From positions 1 to 55,243 of the forward strand of contig CAMBZT010000009.1 in NCBI GenBank assembly GCA_945872405.1: a stretch of DNA of 55,243 bases, read 5' to 3'. Positions 36,365 to 44,258 of the stretch are shown one piece after another. Both the position numbers and the translations under genes were made by a program. Position 1 is the first letter of the stretch. Each line of letters starts with the position of its first letter. The stretch comes from Chitinophaga pinensis (GTDB lineage Bacteria > Bacteroidota > Bacteroidia > Chitinophagales > CAMDFR01). The notes beneath the pieces were generated by a model, which did no database searches, was not told where the DNA came from, and saw nothing but the letters and a program-made list of their open reading frames with translations.

Positions 36365-37377
36365 CAAAAAATTGGACATATTTGTTTGCCGTCTTTAAAT
36401 TTTAGCAAATGAGAGTAGATATATTGCGCCGAGAGCTCAACCGCTCCATAGGTATTGGTGGCTTTACGAAAACGAGAACTATTTATATCGTAACTGAAAC
36501 CAAAATTCCATCGATTCCATATCACGCCTGCAGTTATGGTAATTGCATCATTGATACGATAGGATGGACCATAATAAAATGCTATATCGTTTTTGTTTTT
36601 TGTCAGAATTTTATTCTTTAGCAGAAGTCCAAACAAAAATTCTTGCTTCGAATCTTGCCTTTGATACAATAACTGAGGAAGGACAGAAAAATTTTCTGTC
36701 AATGCGATAGATCCACTCAAATGTGCTGTATAACGACTATTGAGCTTTACTTTTTGGTCAGACTTGAATGAATAATTTGGTTGATTTAGATGCTGAACAG
36801 TAAAACCCAATTCCATCGAATATTTCTTTTTAAAGAAAAAAGAATAGGCGACTCCCACCCCTAAATCCATGACGTTTGTCGTAACCTTACCAATGCTTTC
36901 AAAGCTATAGGCGTTGGCATCATAAAATTCACCATTATACTGAGCGTCAAACCTTAGTAGGCTATAATCAATCTGTCTAGAAATTAATCCAAGATTAAAG
37001 CCAAGACTCAAATATTGATTTTTTCTTCTTCCTAAGCATTTTGAATAGGCAAGAGATAGGCTTGGATAAGAAGTACCATACCTAGAATCGCCAGCTCTAT
37101 CGTAATAAAATGAAACACCTGCAGACAGTTTATCTCTATTCTTCAGTGTTAAAAAATTATACTCTACCGAAAATTTAGCCGTATTATAGTTTACAGGCAC
37201 CGTAGCCCATTGATTACGAGCAATAGCAGAAAACCTTATAGTGCCGTCATATAACCCAGTAAGCGCCGGATTCAACTGAACAGTACTTGCCTGAAACTGA
37301 GTAAAGTGAATGTCTTGTGCAACACTTAACATTGGCAAGAGGAGTAAAAAAAATCCTGCCAAAAACCGCACTAACAT
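36364..37377 (-). CDS. PorP/SprF family type IX secretion outer-membrane protein (second copy)
   Basis: A protein of 337 residues with signal peptide MLVRFLAGFFLLLLPMLSVAQ. The family signature follows: QDIHFTQFQASTVQLNPALTGLYDGTIRFSAIARNQWATVP. The rest is repetitive beta-barrel-like sequence ending QYIYSHLLKFKDGKQICPIF. A GTG at 37401, immediately after the upstream stop, would add eight basic residues and is also possible. It sits between a type B T9SS cargo gene and a PorE-like gene, all overlapping or abutting, so the three are one operon. PorP-like proteins have been reported to hold type B cargo at the surface, which is the role I infer here. Confidence 0.92.
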   Translation of the reverse strand: MLVRFLAGFFLLLLPMLSVAQDIHFTQFQASTVQLNPALTGLYDGTIRFSAIARNQWATVPVNYNTAKFSVEYNFLTLKNRDKLSAGVSFYYDRAGDSRYGTSYPSLSLAYSKCLGRRKNQYLSLGFNLGLISRQIDYSLLRFDAQYNGEFYDANAYSFESIGKVTTNVMDLGVGVAYSFFFKKKYSMELGFTVQHLNQPNYSFKSDQKVKLNSRYTAHLSGSIALTENFSVLPQLLYQRQDSKQEFLFGLLLKNKILTKNKNDIAFYYGPSYRINDAITITAGVIWNRWNFGFSYDINSSRFRKATNTYGAVELSAQYIYSHLLKFKDGKQICPIF

Positions 37378-37401
37378 TCTATGTTCATTCTTTTTTCTCA
37401 C

Positions 37402-40400
37402 CTATCTTATCAATGTAATATTCCCTTTAAATGAAAAGTTTTCTTCTCTTTCGCAAACGCCTTCCACATAATAACCAAAAACTGCTGGATCAATTGGCTT
37501 GCCCTTGAAAGTACCATCCCAACCATCATTCAAATCATTAGACTCAAAAACCAATTCTCCCCACCTGTCATAAATAGCCAAGTAAAATTTAGTTAAATTT
37601 TTTGCCCTCACATAAAATATATCATTTGCACCATCGTTGTTTGGACTGAAAGCATTGGGAATAAATATAGCAGTTTGTCCACAAGTTAAGCTCCTTCTAT
37701 AAACGATGACTGTGTCGCTTTCGCGACAGCCAAAGCTGTCTGTGGCAATCACTTCAAAAACTTGTGTATTATTAATGATAGCATTCGTGTTTTGAGAAGT
37801 AGGACTTATCACTGCACCAACTGGATTCCACAAATAGGTATTAAACAAATTAGAACTAATCGCCGATAGCAAAACCGATTCTCCCGCCTCTACCGTGTCC
37901 TTGTCTGCTGCAGCAATTACATCTGGACCGCCTGCTAAGGTAAAGACAACAATTGAATCTGAATATCGACAACCTTGTGCACTCACTGCTGTTACATAAA
38001 AGGTAGTGGTATCAGGTGGTCTGACTTGTGGGTCTGCTGTATTAGCACCACTGATAATAAAAGTGGTAGGTGTCCAAGAAAATGTCAAGGGTAATTCTGG
38101 AATTAAATTCTCTACATGAATAGTTAAAATATCAAAGGGACAAAGAACGATTCCTCCGGTTAATAATAAGCTGGCTTCGAAAATTTTTACTGGCTGTAAA
38201 AAAGTATCTGAACAACCATCAACTGTTATATAACAAATATAATCTGTGTTTACTGTAGGCGTAGCAATGGGGTTTGAAATGTCCGCTCTATTTAGTGTAG
38301 AAGATGGTGTCCATAAATAAGTCACAGAGGTATCGCTGATCGGCGGGAATCCTAACTGTACCGATTGTGAATCGCAAACAATTAATTGTGCTAGCGTATC
38401 TCTTCCATTTTTTATTATTAAAATATCTTGATAGGCCGTGTCGGCTATATTACATGATGTTGAATCTGTAACAATCAACCTTACGGTATAGGTTCCAGGC
38501 AAGGTATAGTTATGACTTGGACTAAAAATGGTTGAGGTTCCCCCATCTCCAAAATCCCATGCTACCCTCGTACTTGAAAAAACCCTGCTGGTATTGTTAA
38601 AAAAAATATCCGCAGGTACGCATTTCACAGGAGTCGCATCAAACTTGGCTAAGATAATCGGCAAATCAAAATCAAACTTAAAGACCGCGTTGTTACAATT
38701 AAAACTATTATTCGTACTACTTACTACAGAATCGGGATGAGGATAAATGGGAAAGGTTTGGTCTGCACCACAACTAGCACATACCGACTGATAAACAATT
38801 CCATTTCTATCAAAACGAGAAGTACCTCCATCTACATGTTCAGATTCAGGACCAGTACCACCGAAATAACTACCATAAGAAATATTTGAAGCATCATCAT
38901 TTATAACTAACAAGTAAAAATCATTATTGTCTGTGGTGCTTTGTAATGCATCTAGAGTGATTGGAAGACCTGATGTACCACCAACTGGTAAAGAGCCTGC
39001 TCCTCCAAAACGATTTACCGTTGGGCCTCCCCAGCCACAGATATAGGCTTTATTGCAGAGGTCTACCAGAAAAGCAGTTGGCGAAATATTTATGATATAA
39101 GGTGCCGAACCAAACACTGTGCTCCAAACTAAGGTGTCGAGGTTGTTTTTTAATTTCATCACAAATTGTCCTCTGCCAGGAAAACTCCATGCAGCGTTAA
39201 AAATAAAAGTATCACCAGCCGCCAAAGTTTGTCCAAGTAGAAAAACCTCCTCATTTTTATTCATCTCTACAAAATAACTTTGATCGTATGCGTCTGAACC
39301 AATATAAGTACTTGTAAGTAAAACATTGCCTGTATTGTTGAGCTTGCTTACATATCCATCACTTCGACCTCCACCAAAAAAAGTTCGATAAGCTGTTGGA
39401 GTAATAGGAAGATCGTCGGATACCGTACCACCTGTAAAGTATACATTTGCATCCTTGTCTAACTCCAAAGAATAAATGGCATCATCATATCGACCTCCAA
39501 AAAAAGTACTCCAAATAATAGTTCGCAAACTATTATCCATCTTAGTAACACAACCCTCTTGACCAGAATCCTTCACCGTTTGGTAAGATCCGGTCGTAAC
39601 AGGAAAGTCTGAAGAGTAGGTAGAGGAGCCAATATAAACATTATCATTCTTATCTATTAAAATTTCACCTCTGGCCTCGTCAGCATAATTAAATCGAAGG
39701 GAAGCTGAGGTATTGATCCCATCATTGTCGCTTCCCCCTATATAGGTAGACGCAATTAGTGACGAACCATCAGCAGAAAACCTTGTCACAAACATATCTG
39801 ATCCATTAAAAAAATCTAGTCCTAGTCCATATAAAATAGCTCTTACTCCCCCGTTAAAGGTACTGTCATAAGTTCCAAACGTAGTTGGGAAATTAGTAGA
39901 ACTAGTGGTGCCTAAAACGAATAGTTCATCATTCGAATTAACAATAATACTATGTGGCATTTCGTCAGAATTGCCACCCAAATAGGTCGAATATAATCGA
40001 AGACTACCTCTTGCATTATATTTCGTTATTGCAACGTCTGTTCCTGTTAAAGAACCGGCGCCACTGCCACCAGCCCAAAGCAATTGAAAAGCGCCAATAG
40101 TAGTAGGGTAGCCATTGCCGAATACGGTTCCTGCGGCAAAGGCATTCCCCTCTCCATCATAGGTGGCTGTGCATCCAAAATTATCCGCCACCGAACCCGA
40201 ATAGGTCGAAAAAATAACACTTGGGTCTATCACTAAATCTATACTTCTGTCATAAGCATCTGGGAAAAAAAATCGTAGCATCTTATTCTCAAGACGATAT
40301 TCGCAACGTACATTTTTCTTCTGTCCACCTATTGATTGATAGGCAACAGGCGCTAATTCTTTTATCGTGTCAAACGAAGTTATGATGAATAATGCTCCGT

Positions 40401-40962
40401 TTTCTATATAAATTTGATCTACACCCATATATGAAAACTCGACTAGGTCTATATTTGAACCTAGATGACAGATCAAATCATATTTATATGAACTACCCAC
40501 AGAATAGTTTTTTAAATCAATATTTCGATACAAATTGTGATAGGTAACTGTTTCATAGGAGATAACTTTCGACCTCCATTTCGATTTATCGTTCCCTACA
40601 AAATAATTGTTGTATCCAGCAATTTGCGTTTCATGTGTTATGAGAACATCCTTATTGCTATTGTTAAAAACAACCTGATAAGCAAAAAAATCTAAATAAT
40701 CATTTAGCTTAGGTTTATACTCTTCAGAATGATGCAGATGGTTTTTTCGAAATAAATATTCTTGCTTATCAAATATTGAAACCGTTATTCGGTCTTTTTC
40801 CAAAAATAAAGCGCCATTGTTCAAATCTGCTTTGTACAAAACCGCCTCTTGCCATTGACCTTTATTATAGGAATAGGAAATTAAGTTCTCGCTTGCCTGA
40901 AGGGAAGAAGCGACGAAAAGAAAAAAAATAATCAAAAAAGAATCGCGTAAATCTGTATGCAT
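37402..40962 (-). CDS. SBBP/PKD-repeat surface protein with type B T9SS sorting domain
   Basis: A protein of 1186 residues with a signal peptide (MHTDLRDSFLIIFFLFVASSLQA). The N-terminal DUF7948-type domain (about 25-250) is followed by SBBP-like propeller repeats with the recurrent pattern Y-x-G-G-x-x-x-D and I-x-x-D-x-x-x-x-V-Y-I/V-x-G-x-T (about 255-740). A PKD domain (VAWDFGDGGTSTIFSPSHNYTLPGTYTVRLIV) and Ig-like units lie at about 760-1080. The C-terminus is the gliding-motility-associated type B sorting domain: AIFIPNAFSPNNDGANDIFYV, FYLAIYDRWGELVFES, DGWDGTFKGKP, ending KGNITLIR. It is expected to be exported by T9SS and displayed at the surface, probably as an adhesin. PorP and PorE-like genes follow at once. 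Confidence 0.93.
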   Translation of the reverse strand: MHTDLRDSFLIIFFLFVASSLQASENLISYSYNKGQWQEAVLYKADLNNGALFLEKDRITVSIFDKQEYLFRKNHLHHSEEYKPKLNDYLDFFAYQVVFNNSNKDVLITHETQIAGYNNYFVGNDKSKWRSKVISYETVTYHNLYRNIDLKNYSVGSSYKYDLICHLGSNIDLVEFSYMGVDQIYIENGALFIITSFDTIKELAPVAYQSIGGQKKNVRCEYRLENKMLRFFFPDAYDRSIDLVIDPSVIFSTYSGSVADNFGCTATYDGEGNAFAAGTVFGNGYPTTIGAFQLLWAGGSGAGSLTGTDVAITKYNARGSLRLYSTYLGGNSDEMPHSIIVNSNDELFVLGTTSSTNFPTTFGTYDSTFNGGVRAILYGLGLDFFNGSDMFVTRFSADGSSLIASTYIGGSDNDGINTSASLRFNYADEARGEILIDKNDNVYIGSSTYSSDFPVTTGSYQTVKDSGQEGCVTKMDNSLRTIIWSTFFGGRYDDAIYSLELDKDANVYFTGGTVSDDLPITPTAYRTFFGGGRSDGYVSKLNNTGNVLLTSTYIGSDAYDQSYFVEMNKNEEVFLLGQTLAAGDTFIFNAAWSFPGRGQFVMKLKNNLDTLVWSTVFGSAPYIINISPTAFLVDLCNKAYICGWGGPTVNRFGGAGSLPVGGTSGLPITLDALQSTTDNNDFYLLVINDDASNISYGSYFGGTGPESEHVDGGTSRFDRNGIVYQSVCASCGADQTFPIYPHPDSVVSSTNNSFNCNNAVFKFDFDLPIILAKFDATPVKCVPADIFFNNTSRVFSSTRVAWDFGDGGTSTIFSPSHNYTLPGTYTVRLIVTDSTSCNIADTAYQDILIIKNGRDTLAQLIVCDSQSVQLGFPPISDTSVTYLWTPSSTLNRADISNPIATPTVNTDYICYITVDGCSDTFLQPVKIFEASLLLTGGIVLCPFDILTIHVENLIPELPLTFSWTPTTFIISGANTADPQVRPPDTTTFYVTAVSAQGCRYSDSIVVFTLAGGPDVIAAADKDTVEAGESVLLSAISSNLFNTYLWNPVGAVISPTSQNTNAIINNTQVFEVIATDSFGCRESDTVIVYRRSLTCGQTAIFIPNAFSPNNDGANDIFYVRAKNLTKFYLAIYDRWGELVFESNDLNDGWDGTFKGKPIDPAVFGYYVEGVCEREENFSFKGNITLIR

Positions 40963-41062
40963 TATCCTATTTGTTCTGTTAAGATACTATTAATTATAAA
41001 AGAAACAAAACAATTTTAGCAAAAGCATTAGCGAAGTATTAAACTAGGTTTATTCTCTTTTC

Positions 41063-41731
41063 CTAATTACTAGTTTCAGAATTTTCTCCAACCACATTCT
41101 CCGTGCTGGGCTCTACTTCCTTTGGTTGGGGCAAATCTGTGGTTGAATTTATACCAAAATATTCAAGAAACGTTTGGCTTACTTCATACAGAATCGGATT
41201 GCCTGGAGTGTCACGCTTTCCAGCAATTTCTATAAGATCCTTTTCTAACAATTTATGTATCGAATAATCTGCATTCACACCTCTTATCTGCTCTATTTCA
41301 CTTTTTGTAATAGGCTGCTTGTAAGCAATAATTGATAAGGTCTCTAAAGCCGCTGAAGACAATCTTTTTTTCTCTTTTAGGTTAAGCAAAGTGCTTATCG
41401 CCTCATGATAGGGCGCTTTGGTCAAAAACTGATAGCCACCCCCAATTTTTCTCAATTCAAAAGAGTATTGATCGGTAATATACTTGACTATCAATGTCTC
41501 CACCACCGAAAAAACCTCTTCTTCTGTAATAGAAAATAGGATTGCTTTTTCATCCACAATCTCCTCTTTTACGATAATTTCTCCCGAAATCTTTGCTGGC
41601 TTACCTTTCACAAATTCTTCAGGCTTTGGACCAAAGACTTTTATCAGGCATTCTTGCAATTCTTGAATAGTAACTGGCTGGTCACTCGCGAAAAGTAAGC
41701 CCTCTATATATCTCTCTATATTCACTTCCAT
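41063..41731 (-). CDS. scpB: Segregation and condensation protein B
   Basis: A protein of 222 residues with the paired winged helices of ScpB: MEVNIERYIEGLLFASDQPVTIQEL, then SFELRKIGGGYQFLTKAPYHEAISTLLNLKEKKRLSSAALETLSIIAYKQPITKSEIEQIRGVNADYSIHKLLEKDLIEIAGKRDTPGNPILYEVSQTFLEYFGI. ScpB binds ScpA and SMC in the condensin that compacts and separates chromosomes. The acidic C-terminal tail (about 195-222) is typical. It starts four bases after the marR gene on the same strand, so the two are cotranscribed. Confidence 0.96.
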   Translation of the reverse strand: MEVNIERYIEGLLFASDQPVTIQELQECLIKVFGPKPEEFVKGKPAKISGEIIVKEEIVDEKAILFSITEEEVFSVVETLIVKYITDQYSFELRKIGGGYQFLTKAPYHEAISTLLNLKEKKRLSSAALETLSIIAYKQPITKSEIEQIRGVNADYSIHKLLEKDLIEIAGKRDTPGNPILYEVSQTFLEYFGINSTTDLPQPKEVEPSTENVVGENSETSN

Positions 41732-41735
41732 ATGT

Positions 41736-42221
41736 CTATTTCGATCCTTTTGTTTTTATATCTACCAATCTCGCTAATACTTTATCTAAAATTTCATTCA
41801 ACGTCTCTGACTCTTTCTTGCTGATTGCTTTTAATGGTTGAACAAAATCTTCTACAGGATCAGCTAACTTCTCAAGCAATTTTAAACCTTTTTTTGTTAT
41901 TCTAATATCAACTGTACGCTTGTCTGTAATAGAGTCTAGTCGCTCTACAAAATCTAATTTGTAAAGCCTATCAACCATCCTTGATGCATCACTATTTTTA
42001 TCTATAAGACGTTCTTTAAGCAATTTAACCGTAGAAGGTTCAGGATATTGACCTTTCAAAATTCGCAGCGCATTATATTGGTGCCTTGTAATTTTACTGT
42101 CCTTAAAAAACATCTCTTGATAGTCATTCAAAAGGTTAACAGTATAAAGCAGACTAATCATGTTTTTTTGATACGTGCTTCTGAACTTTTTTTGTACGAT
42201 TAATTTTTCAATGGTACTCAT
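41736..42221 (-). CDS. MarR family winged-helix transcriptional regulator
   Basis: A protein of 161 residues. A dimerisation helix at the N-terminus precedes the winged helix: SKITRHQYNALRILKGQYPEPSTVKLLKERLIDKNSDASRMVDRLYKLDFVERLDSITDKRTVDIRITKKGLKLLEKL. The D-K-R wing motif is clear. The ATG at 42221 is chosen because an in-frame TTG at 42248 falls inside or ahead of the likely promoter (TAGATTTG, minus strand 42246-42253). The next upstream gene is yceI, a frequent neighbour of such regulators in Bacteroidota, and short palindromes in both intergenic regions are candidate operators. No ligand can be inferred. Confidence 0.9.
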   Translation of the reverse strand: MSTIEKLIVQKKFRSTYQKNMISLLYTVNLLNDYQEMFFKDSKITRHQYNALRILKGQYPEPSTVKLLKERLIDKNSDASRMVDRLYKLDFVERLDSITDKRTVDIRITKKGLKLLEKLADPVEDFVQPLKAISKKESETLNEILDKVLARLVDIKTKGSK

Positions 42222-42245
42222 GATTGGGGGAGTATAATTTATATA

Positions 42246-42274
42246 CAAATCTAATAAAAAAGTGCGTTTAAAAC
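42246..42274 (-). promoter_or_regulatory. marR promoter element with adjacent palindrome
   Basis: On the minus strand TAGATTTG (42253-42246) matches TAnnTTTG. About 20 bases upstream, where the -33 element would lie, is the palindrome-like ATGTTTTAAACGC. A start near 42239 leaves an 18-base leader before the ATG at 42221. The palindrome resembles others near yceI and would suit autoregulation by MarR. Confidence 0.4.
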
Positions 42275-42298
42275 ATTATTATCCTTAACGTGTCATCA

Positions 42299-42450
42299 GC
42301 TCACCCATTATGCTAGGCAAAATTTGGGTGAGCAATATTTTTAGGGCAGCTATCCTTGCTGTAGGAATACAAGCAAGGATACCGGGTGTTACACAGTACC
42401 CCGAACTCTCGGGGGTACTTGCTTCACCCCCCTGCTGCAATATTATTCTC
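42299..42450. ncRNA. Highly structured intergenic element, possible ncRNA or REP-like repeat
   Basis: Four nested or consecutive stems are visible. GCTCACCC (42299-42306) pairs with GGGTGAGC (42326-42333). TATCCTTGCT (42351-42360) pairs with AGCAAGGATA (42372-42381); inside it GTA-GGAA-TAC gives a GNRA-type tetraloop. AGTA-CCCCGA (42395-42404), loop ACTC, pairs with TCGGGG-G-TACT (42409-42419) with one bulged G, enclosed by GGGTG (42384-42388) and CACCC (42425-42429). GCAGC (42346-42350) pairs with GCTGC (42434-42438), closing a multi-branch structure. The block is much more G/C-rich than its surroundings. It may be an independent RNA, the marR leader or a mobile palindromic repeat; the strand is undecided. 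Confidence 0.55.
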
Positions 42451-42451
42451 C

Positions 42452-42462
42452 ATGTTAAACAT
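42452..42462. promoter_or_regulatory. ATGTT-AACAT palindrome, candidate operator
   Basis: ATGTTAAACAT has two five-base half-sites separated by one base. The same half-sites recur at 43171-43182 in front of yceI. It may be a binding site for the neighbouring MarR protein, but it is far from either start codon. Confidence 0.3.
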
Positions 42463-42519
42463 TGTTTCAAAAGCTTCGCAATGAAGCCATCATTAAAGCT
42501 GGATAAAAGATCATAAAAA

Positions 42520-42545
42520 AGTCGAGATGAAAATTCACCTCGACT
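42520..42545 (-). terminator. Rho-independent terminator of yceI
   Basis: On the minus strand AGTCGAGGTGAA and TTCATCTCGACT form a 12-base stem with one G-T pair, followed by TTTTTT. It starts 20 bases after the yceI stop codon. Confidence 0.85.
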
Positions 42546-42565
42546 CTATCACCTTCACTAAAAAT

Positions 42566-43144
42566 TTACTTTTTCGTCAACTCAATATTGACCACAATTT
42601 CTACCGCATCACTCAATACCAAACCGCCTGCATCCAGTGTTTTATTCCAGCTTAGTCCAAAATCAGTTCTCTTGATAGTAGTCTTTGCTTTAAATCCAGC
42701 TCTCTGTAAACCATATGGATCTTTCACCACACCATTAAACGTCAACTGAAAAGTGACGGCTTTTGTCACCCCATGCATACTCAAATTACCTTTCAACTCA
42801 TAACTTTTGTCTTTTATTTTCTTTATGGAACTAGACTGAAACTTAATTTCTGGAAACTTATCTGTCTCAAAAAAATCTGAACCTCGAAGATGTTTATCTC
42901 TGTCTTCATTATCTGTGCTTACTGAGTTTACATCAATCGTAAAATCAATCTTCGCATCAGTGAAATCTTCTTTGCTAGTCTCTACTTTCGTTGTAAACTT
43001 TTTAAAACTACCTGCCGTTTCAGAAACAATCATGTGTGTTATTAAAAAGTTTACAGAGGAATGACTGTTATCTAAAGTCCAATTTTGAGCTTGAGAAACC
43101 ATACTACCCAATATAACTAAGGCACTTAAAACTGTTTTTTTCAT
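42566..43144 (-). CDS. YceI family periplasmic lipid-binding protein
   Basis: A protein of 192 residues with signal peptide MKKTVLSALVILGSMVSQAQ. The mature part is a full YceI beta-barrel: NWTLDNSHSSVNFLITHMIVSETAGSFKKFTTKVE, DAKIDFTIDVNSVSTDNEDRDKHLRGSDFFETDKFPEIKFQSSSI, KGNLSMHGVTKAVTFQLTFNG, and GFKAKTTIKRTDFGLSWNKTLDAGGLVLSDAVEIVVNIEL. YceI proteins bind isoprenoid-type lipids in the periplasm; the exact ligand is unknown. The gene is monocistronic, with its own terminator, and a palindrome 27 bases before the start codon suggests control by the nearby MarR protein. Confidence 0.95.
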   Translation of the reverse strand: MKKTVLSALVILGSMVSQAQNWTLDNSHSSVNFLITHMIVSETAGSFKKFTTKVETSKEDFTDAKIDFTIDVNSVSTDNEDRDKHLRGSDFFETDKFPEIKFQSSSIKKIKDKSYELKGNLSMHGVTKAVTFQLTFNGVVKDPYGLQRAGFKAKTTIKRTDFGLSWNKTLDAGGLVLSDAVEIVVNIELTKK

Positions 43145-43170
43145 TTTTTATGTTTTTGACGAATTAATAC

Positions 43171-43182
43171 ATGTTCAAACAT
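43171..43182. promoter_or_regulatory. ATGTT-CA-AACAT palindrome before yceI, candidate MarR operator
   Basis: ATGTTCAAACAT has five-base inverted half-sites and lies 27 bases upstream of the yceI ATG, in the likely promoter. A related TGTTTAAACA palindrome lies at 43273-43282. Assignment to the MarR protein two genes away is inference. Confidence 0.45.
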
Positions 43183-43272
43183 CTATTATTAGAAAAAGTT
43201 CAAAAAAATAAAATAATTATTAAAATAATTTTGTAACTCATCAGTTATGTCAATGTTTATATCAACTTTAAA

Positions 43273-43282
43273 TGTTTAAACA
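43273..43282. promoter_or_regulatory. TGTTTAAACA palindrome, second candidate operator upstream of yceI
   Basis: A perfect 10-base palindrome in the sequence ATGTTTAAACAC, with nearly the same half-sites as 43171-43182 and about 100 bases further upstream of yceI. Confidence 0.3.
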
Positions 43283-43299
43283 CCTATATAATTAACAAA

Positions 43300-43331
43300 A
43301 AAAGGTCGCTTCATTTAAGAAACGACCTTTT
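43300..43331 (-). terminator. Rho-independent terminator of the atp operon
   Basis: On the minus strand AAAAGGTCG and CGACCTTTT form a perfect nine-base stem, extended by a further three pairs across a mismatch, and are followed by TTTTTTTG. It begins 18 bases after the atpG stop codon. Confidence 0.9.
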
Positions 43332-43349
43332 GCTATAGCAATTTATTTA

Positions 43350-44240
43350 TTAAGCATTATCTAAAGCGGCGGCGCCTCCTACAATTTCTCCAAGCTCCTT
43401 TGTAATCGCCGCTTGTCTTTCTCTATTATACAATAACTTCAAAGTATTCAACATTTCCGCAGCGTTATTTGTAGCAGAATCCATAGCAACCATTCTTGCT
43501 CCATGCTCAGAAGCATTAGAATCTAATAAGTATCTAAAGAATTGTGTTTTGATAATTTTTGGAACTAACTCTTGCAATAAGTCTGCTTTCTCAGGATCAT
43601 AGATATAATCTGCATTAGAAGTACTTGCGCCTTCTGCTACCTCCAACTTCGCAATCGGAAGAATTTTCTCGCTTTTAAAGACCTGCGATGCCGCGTTTTT
43701 AAACTGCGCATATACCCCTTCTATTACGTCATGCTCACCACTTAAAAACTTAGTCATCAACATCTCAACAAATTCAGAAGATACTTCAAAATTCAATTGG
43801 GTTAACAATTCTTGATAGTCTGTATTAATCTTAACATCTTGATTTTTAAAGAAATCAAAGCTCTTTTTTCCGATACAATAAATCGTTAGGTTTCCCGACT
43901 TTCTTAACTCATTATATTCCCCAAAAGCCAATGCTTTTGCTCGTTTTAAAATATTGGAATTGAAACCACCACACAAACCTTTACTCGCTGATATCACCAC
44001 AATAGCTGCGTTCTTTACTGGTCTTTCTTGGTTAAAGTTCAATGATAAATCTTCGCCCTCCACATTTTTTAAGATATTCGACAACATGCCAAATAGCTTG
44101 TCTGAATAAGGACGCATTTGTACAATACGATCTGTAGCCCGCTTCAACTTTGATGCGGCTACCAATTTCATTGCTTTTGTGATTTGTTGCGTCGTTTGAA
44201 CAGACTTTATCCTCGCACGTACCTCTTTTAAATTTGCCAT
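43350..44240 (-). CDS. atpG: F0F1 ATP synthase subunit gamma
   Basis: A protein of 296 residues, the central rotor shaft of F1. The conserved N-terminus is MANLKEVRARIKSVQTTQQITKAMKLVAASKLKRA, the middle has ISASKGLCGGFNSNILKRA, and the C-terminal helix ends in MDSATNNAAEMLNTLKLLYNRERQAAITKELGEIVGGAAAL. It is the last gene of the atpBEFHAG operon, 18 bases after atpA, and is followed by a strong terminator. Confidence 0.98.
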   Translation of the reverse strand: MANLKEVRARIKSVQTTQQITKAMKLVAASKLKRATDRIVQMRPYSDKLFGMLSNILKNVEGEDLSLNFNQERPVKNAAIVVISASKGLCGGFNSNILKRAKALAFGEYNELRKSGNLTIYCIGKKSFDFFKNQDVKINTDYQELLTQLNFEVSSEFVEMLMTKFLSGEHDVIEGVYAQFKNAASQVFKSEKILPIAKLEVAEGASTSNADYIYDPEKADLLQELVPKIIKTQFFRYLLDSNASEHGARMVAMDSATNNAAEMLNTLKLLYNRERQAAITKELGEIVGGAAALDNA

Positions 44241-44258
44241 TTAAAGCGTTATTTATTT

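Larger units (their letters stand above)
42222..42565. other. Intergenic region between marR and yceI
   Basis: About 340 bases without a credible gene. In minus-strand order it holds the yceI terminator (42520-42545), an ATGTT-A-AACAT palindrome (42452-42462), a strongly structured element (42299-42450), a GTTTTAAAC palindrome (42265-42274) and the marR promoter element (42246-42253). Confidence 0.7.

Noticed and set aside
42285-42470. Minus-strand frame of 61 codons inside the structured element
   Set aside because: It lies wholly in the stems of the structured element, has no start signal and its composition follows the palindromes. It is probably not translated.
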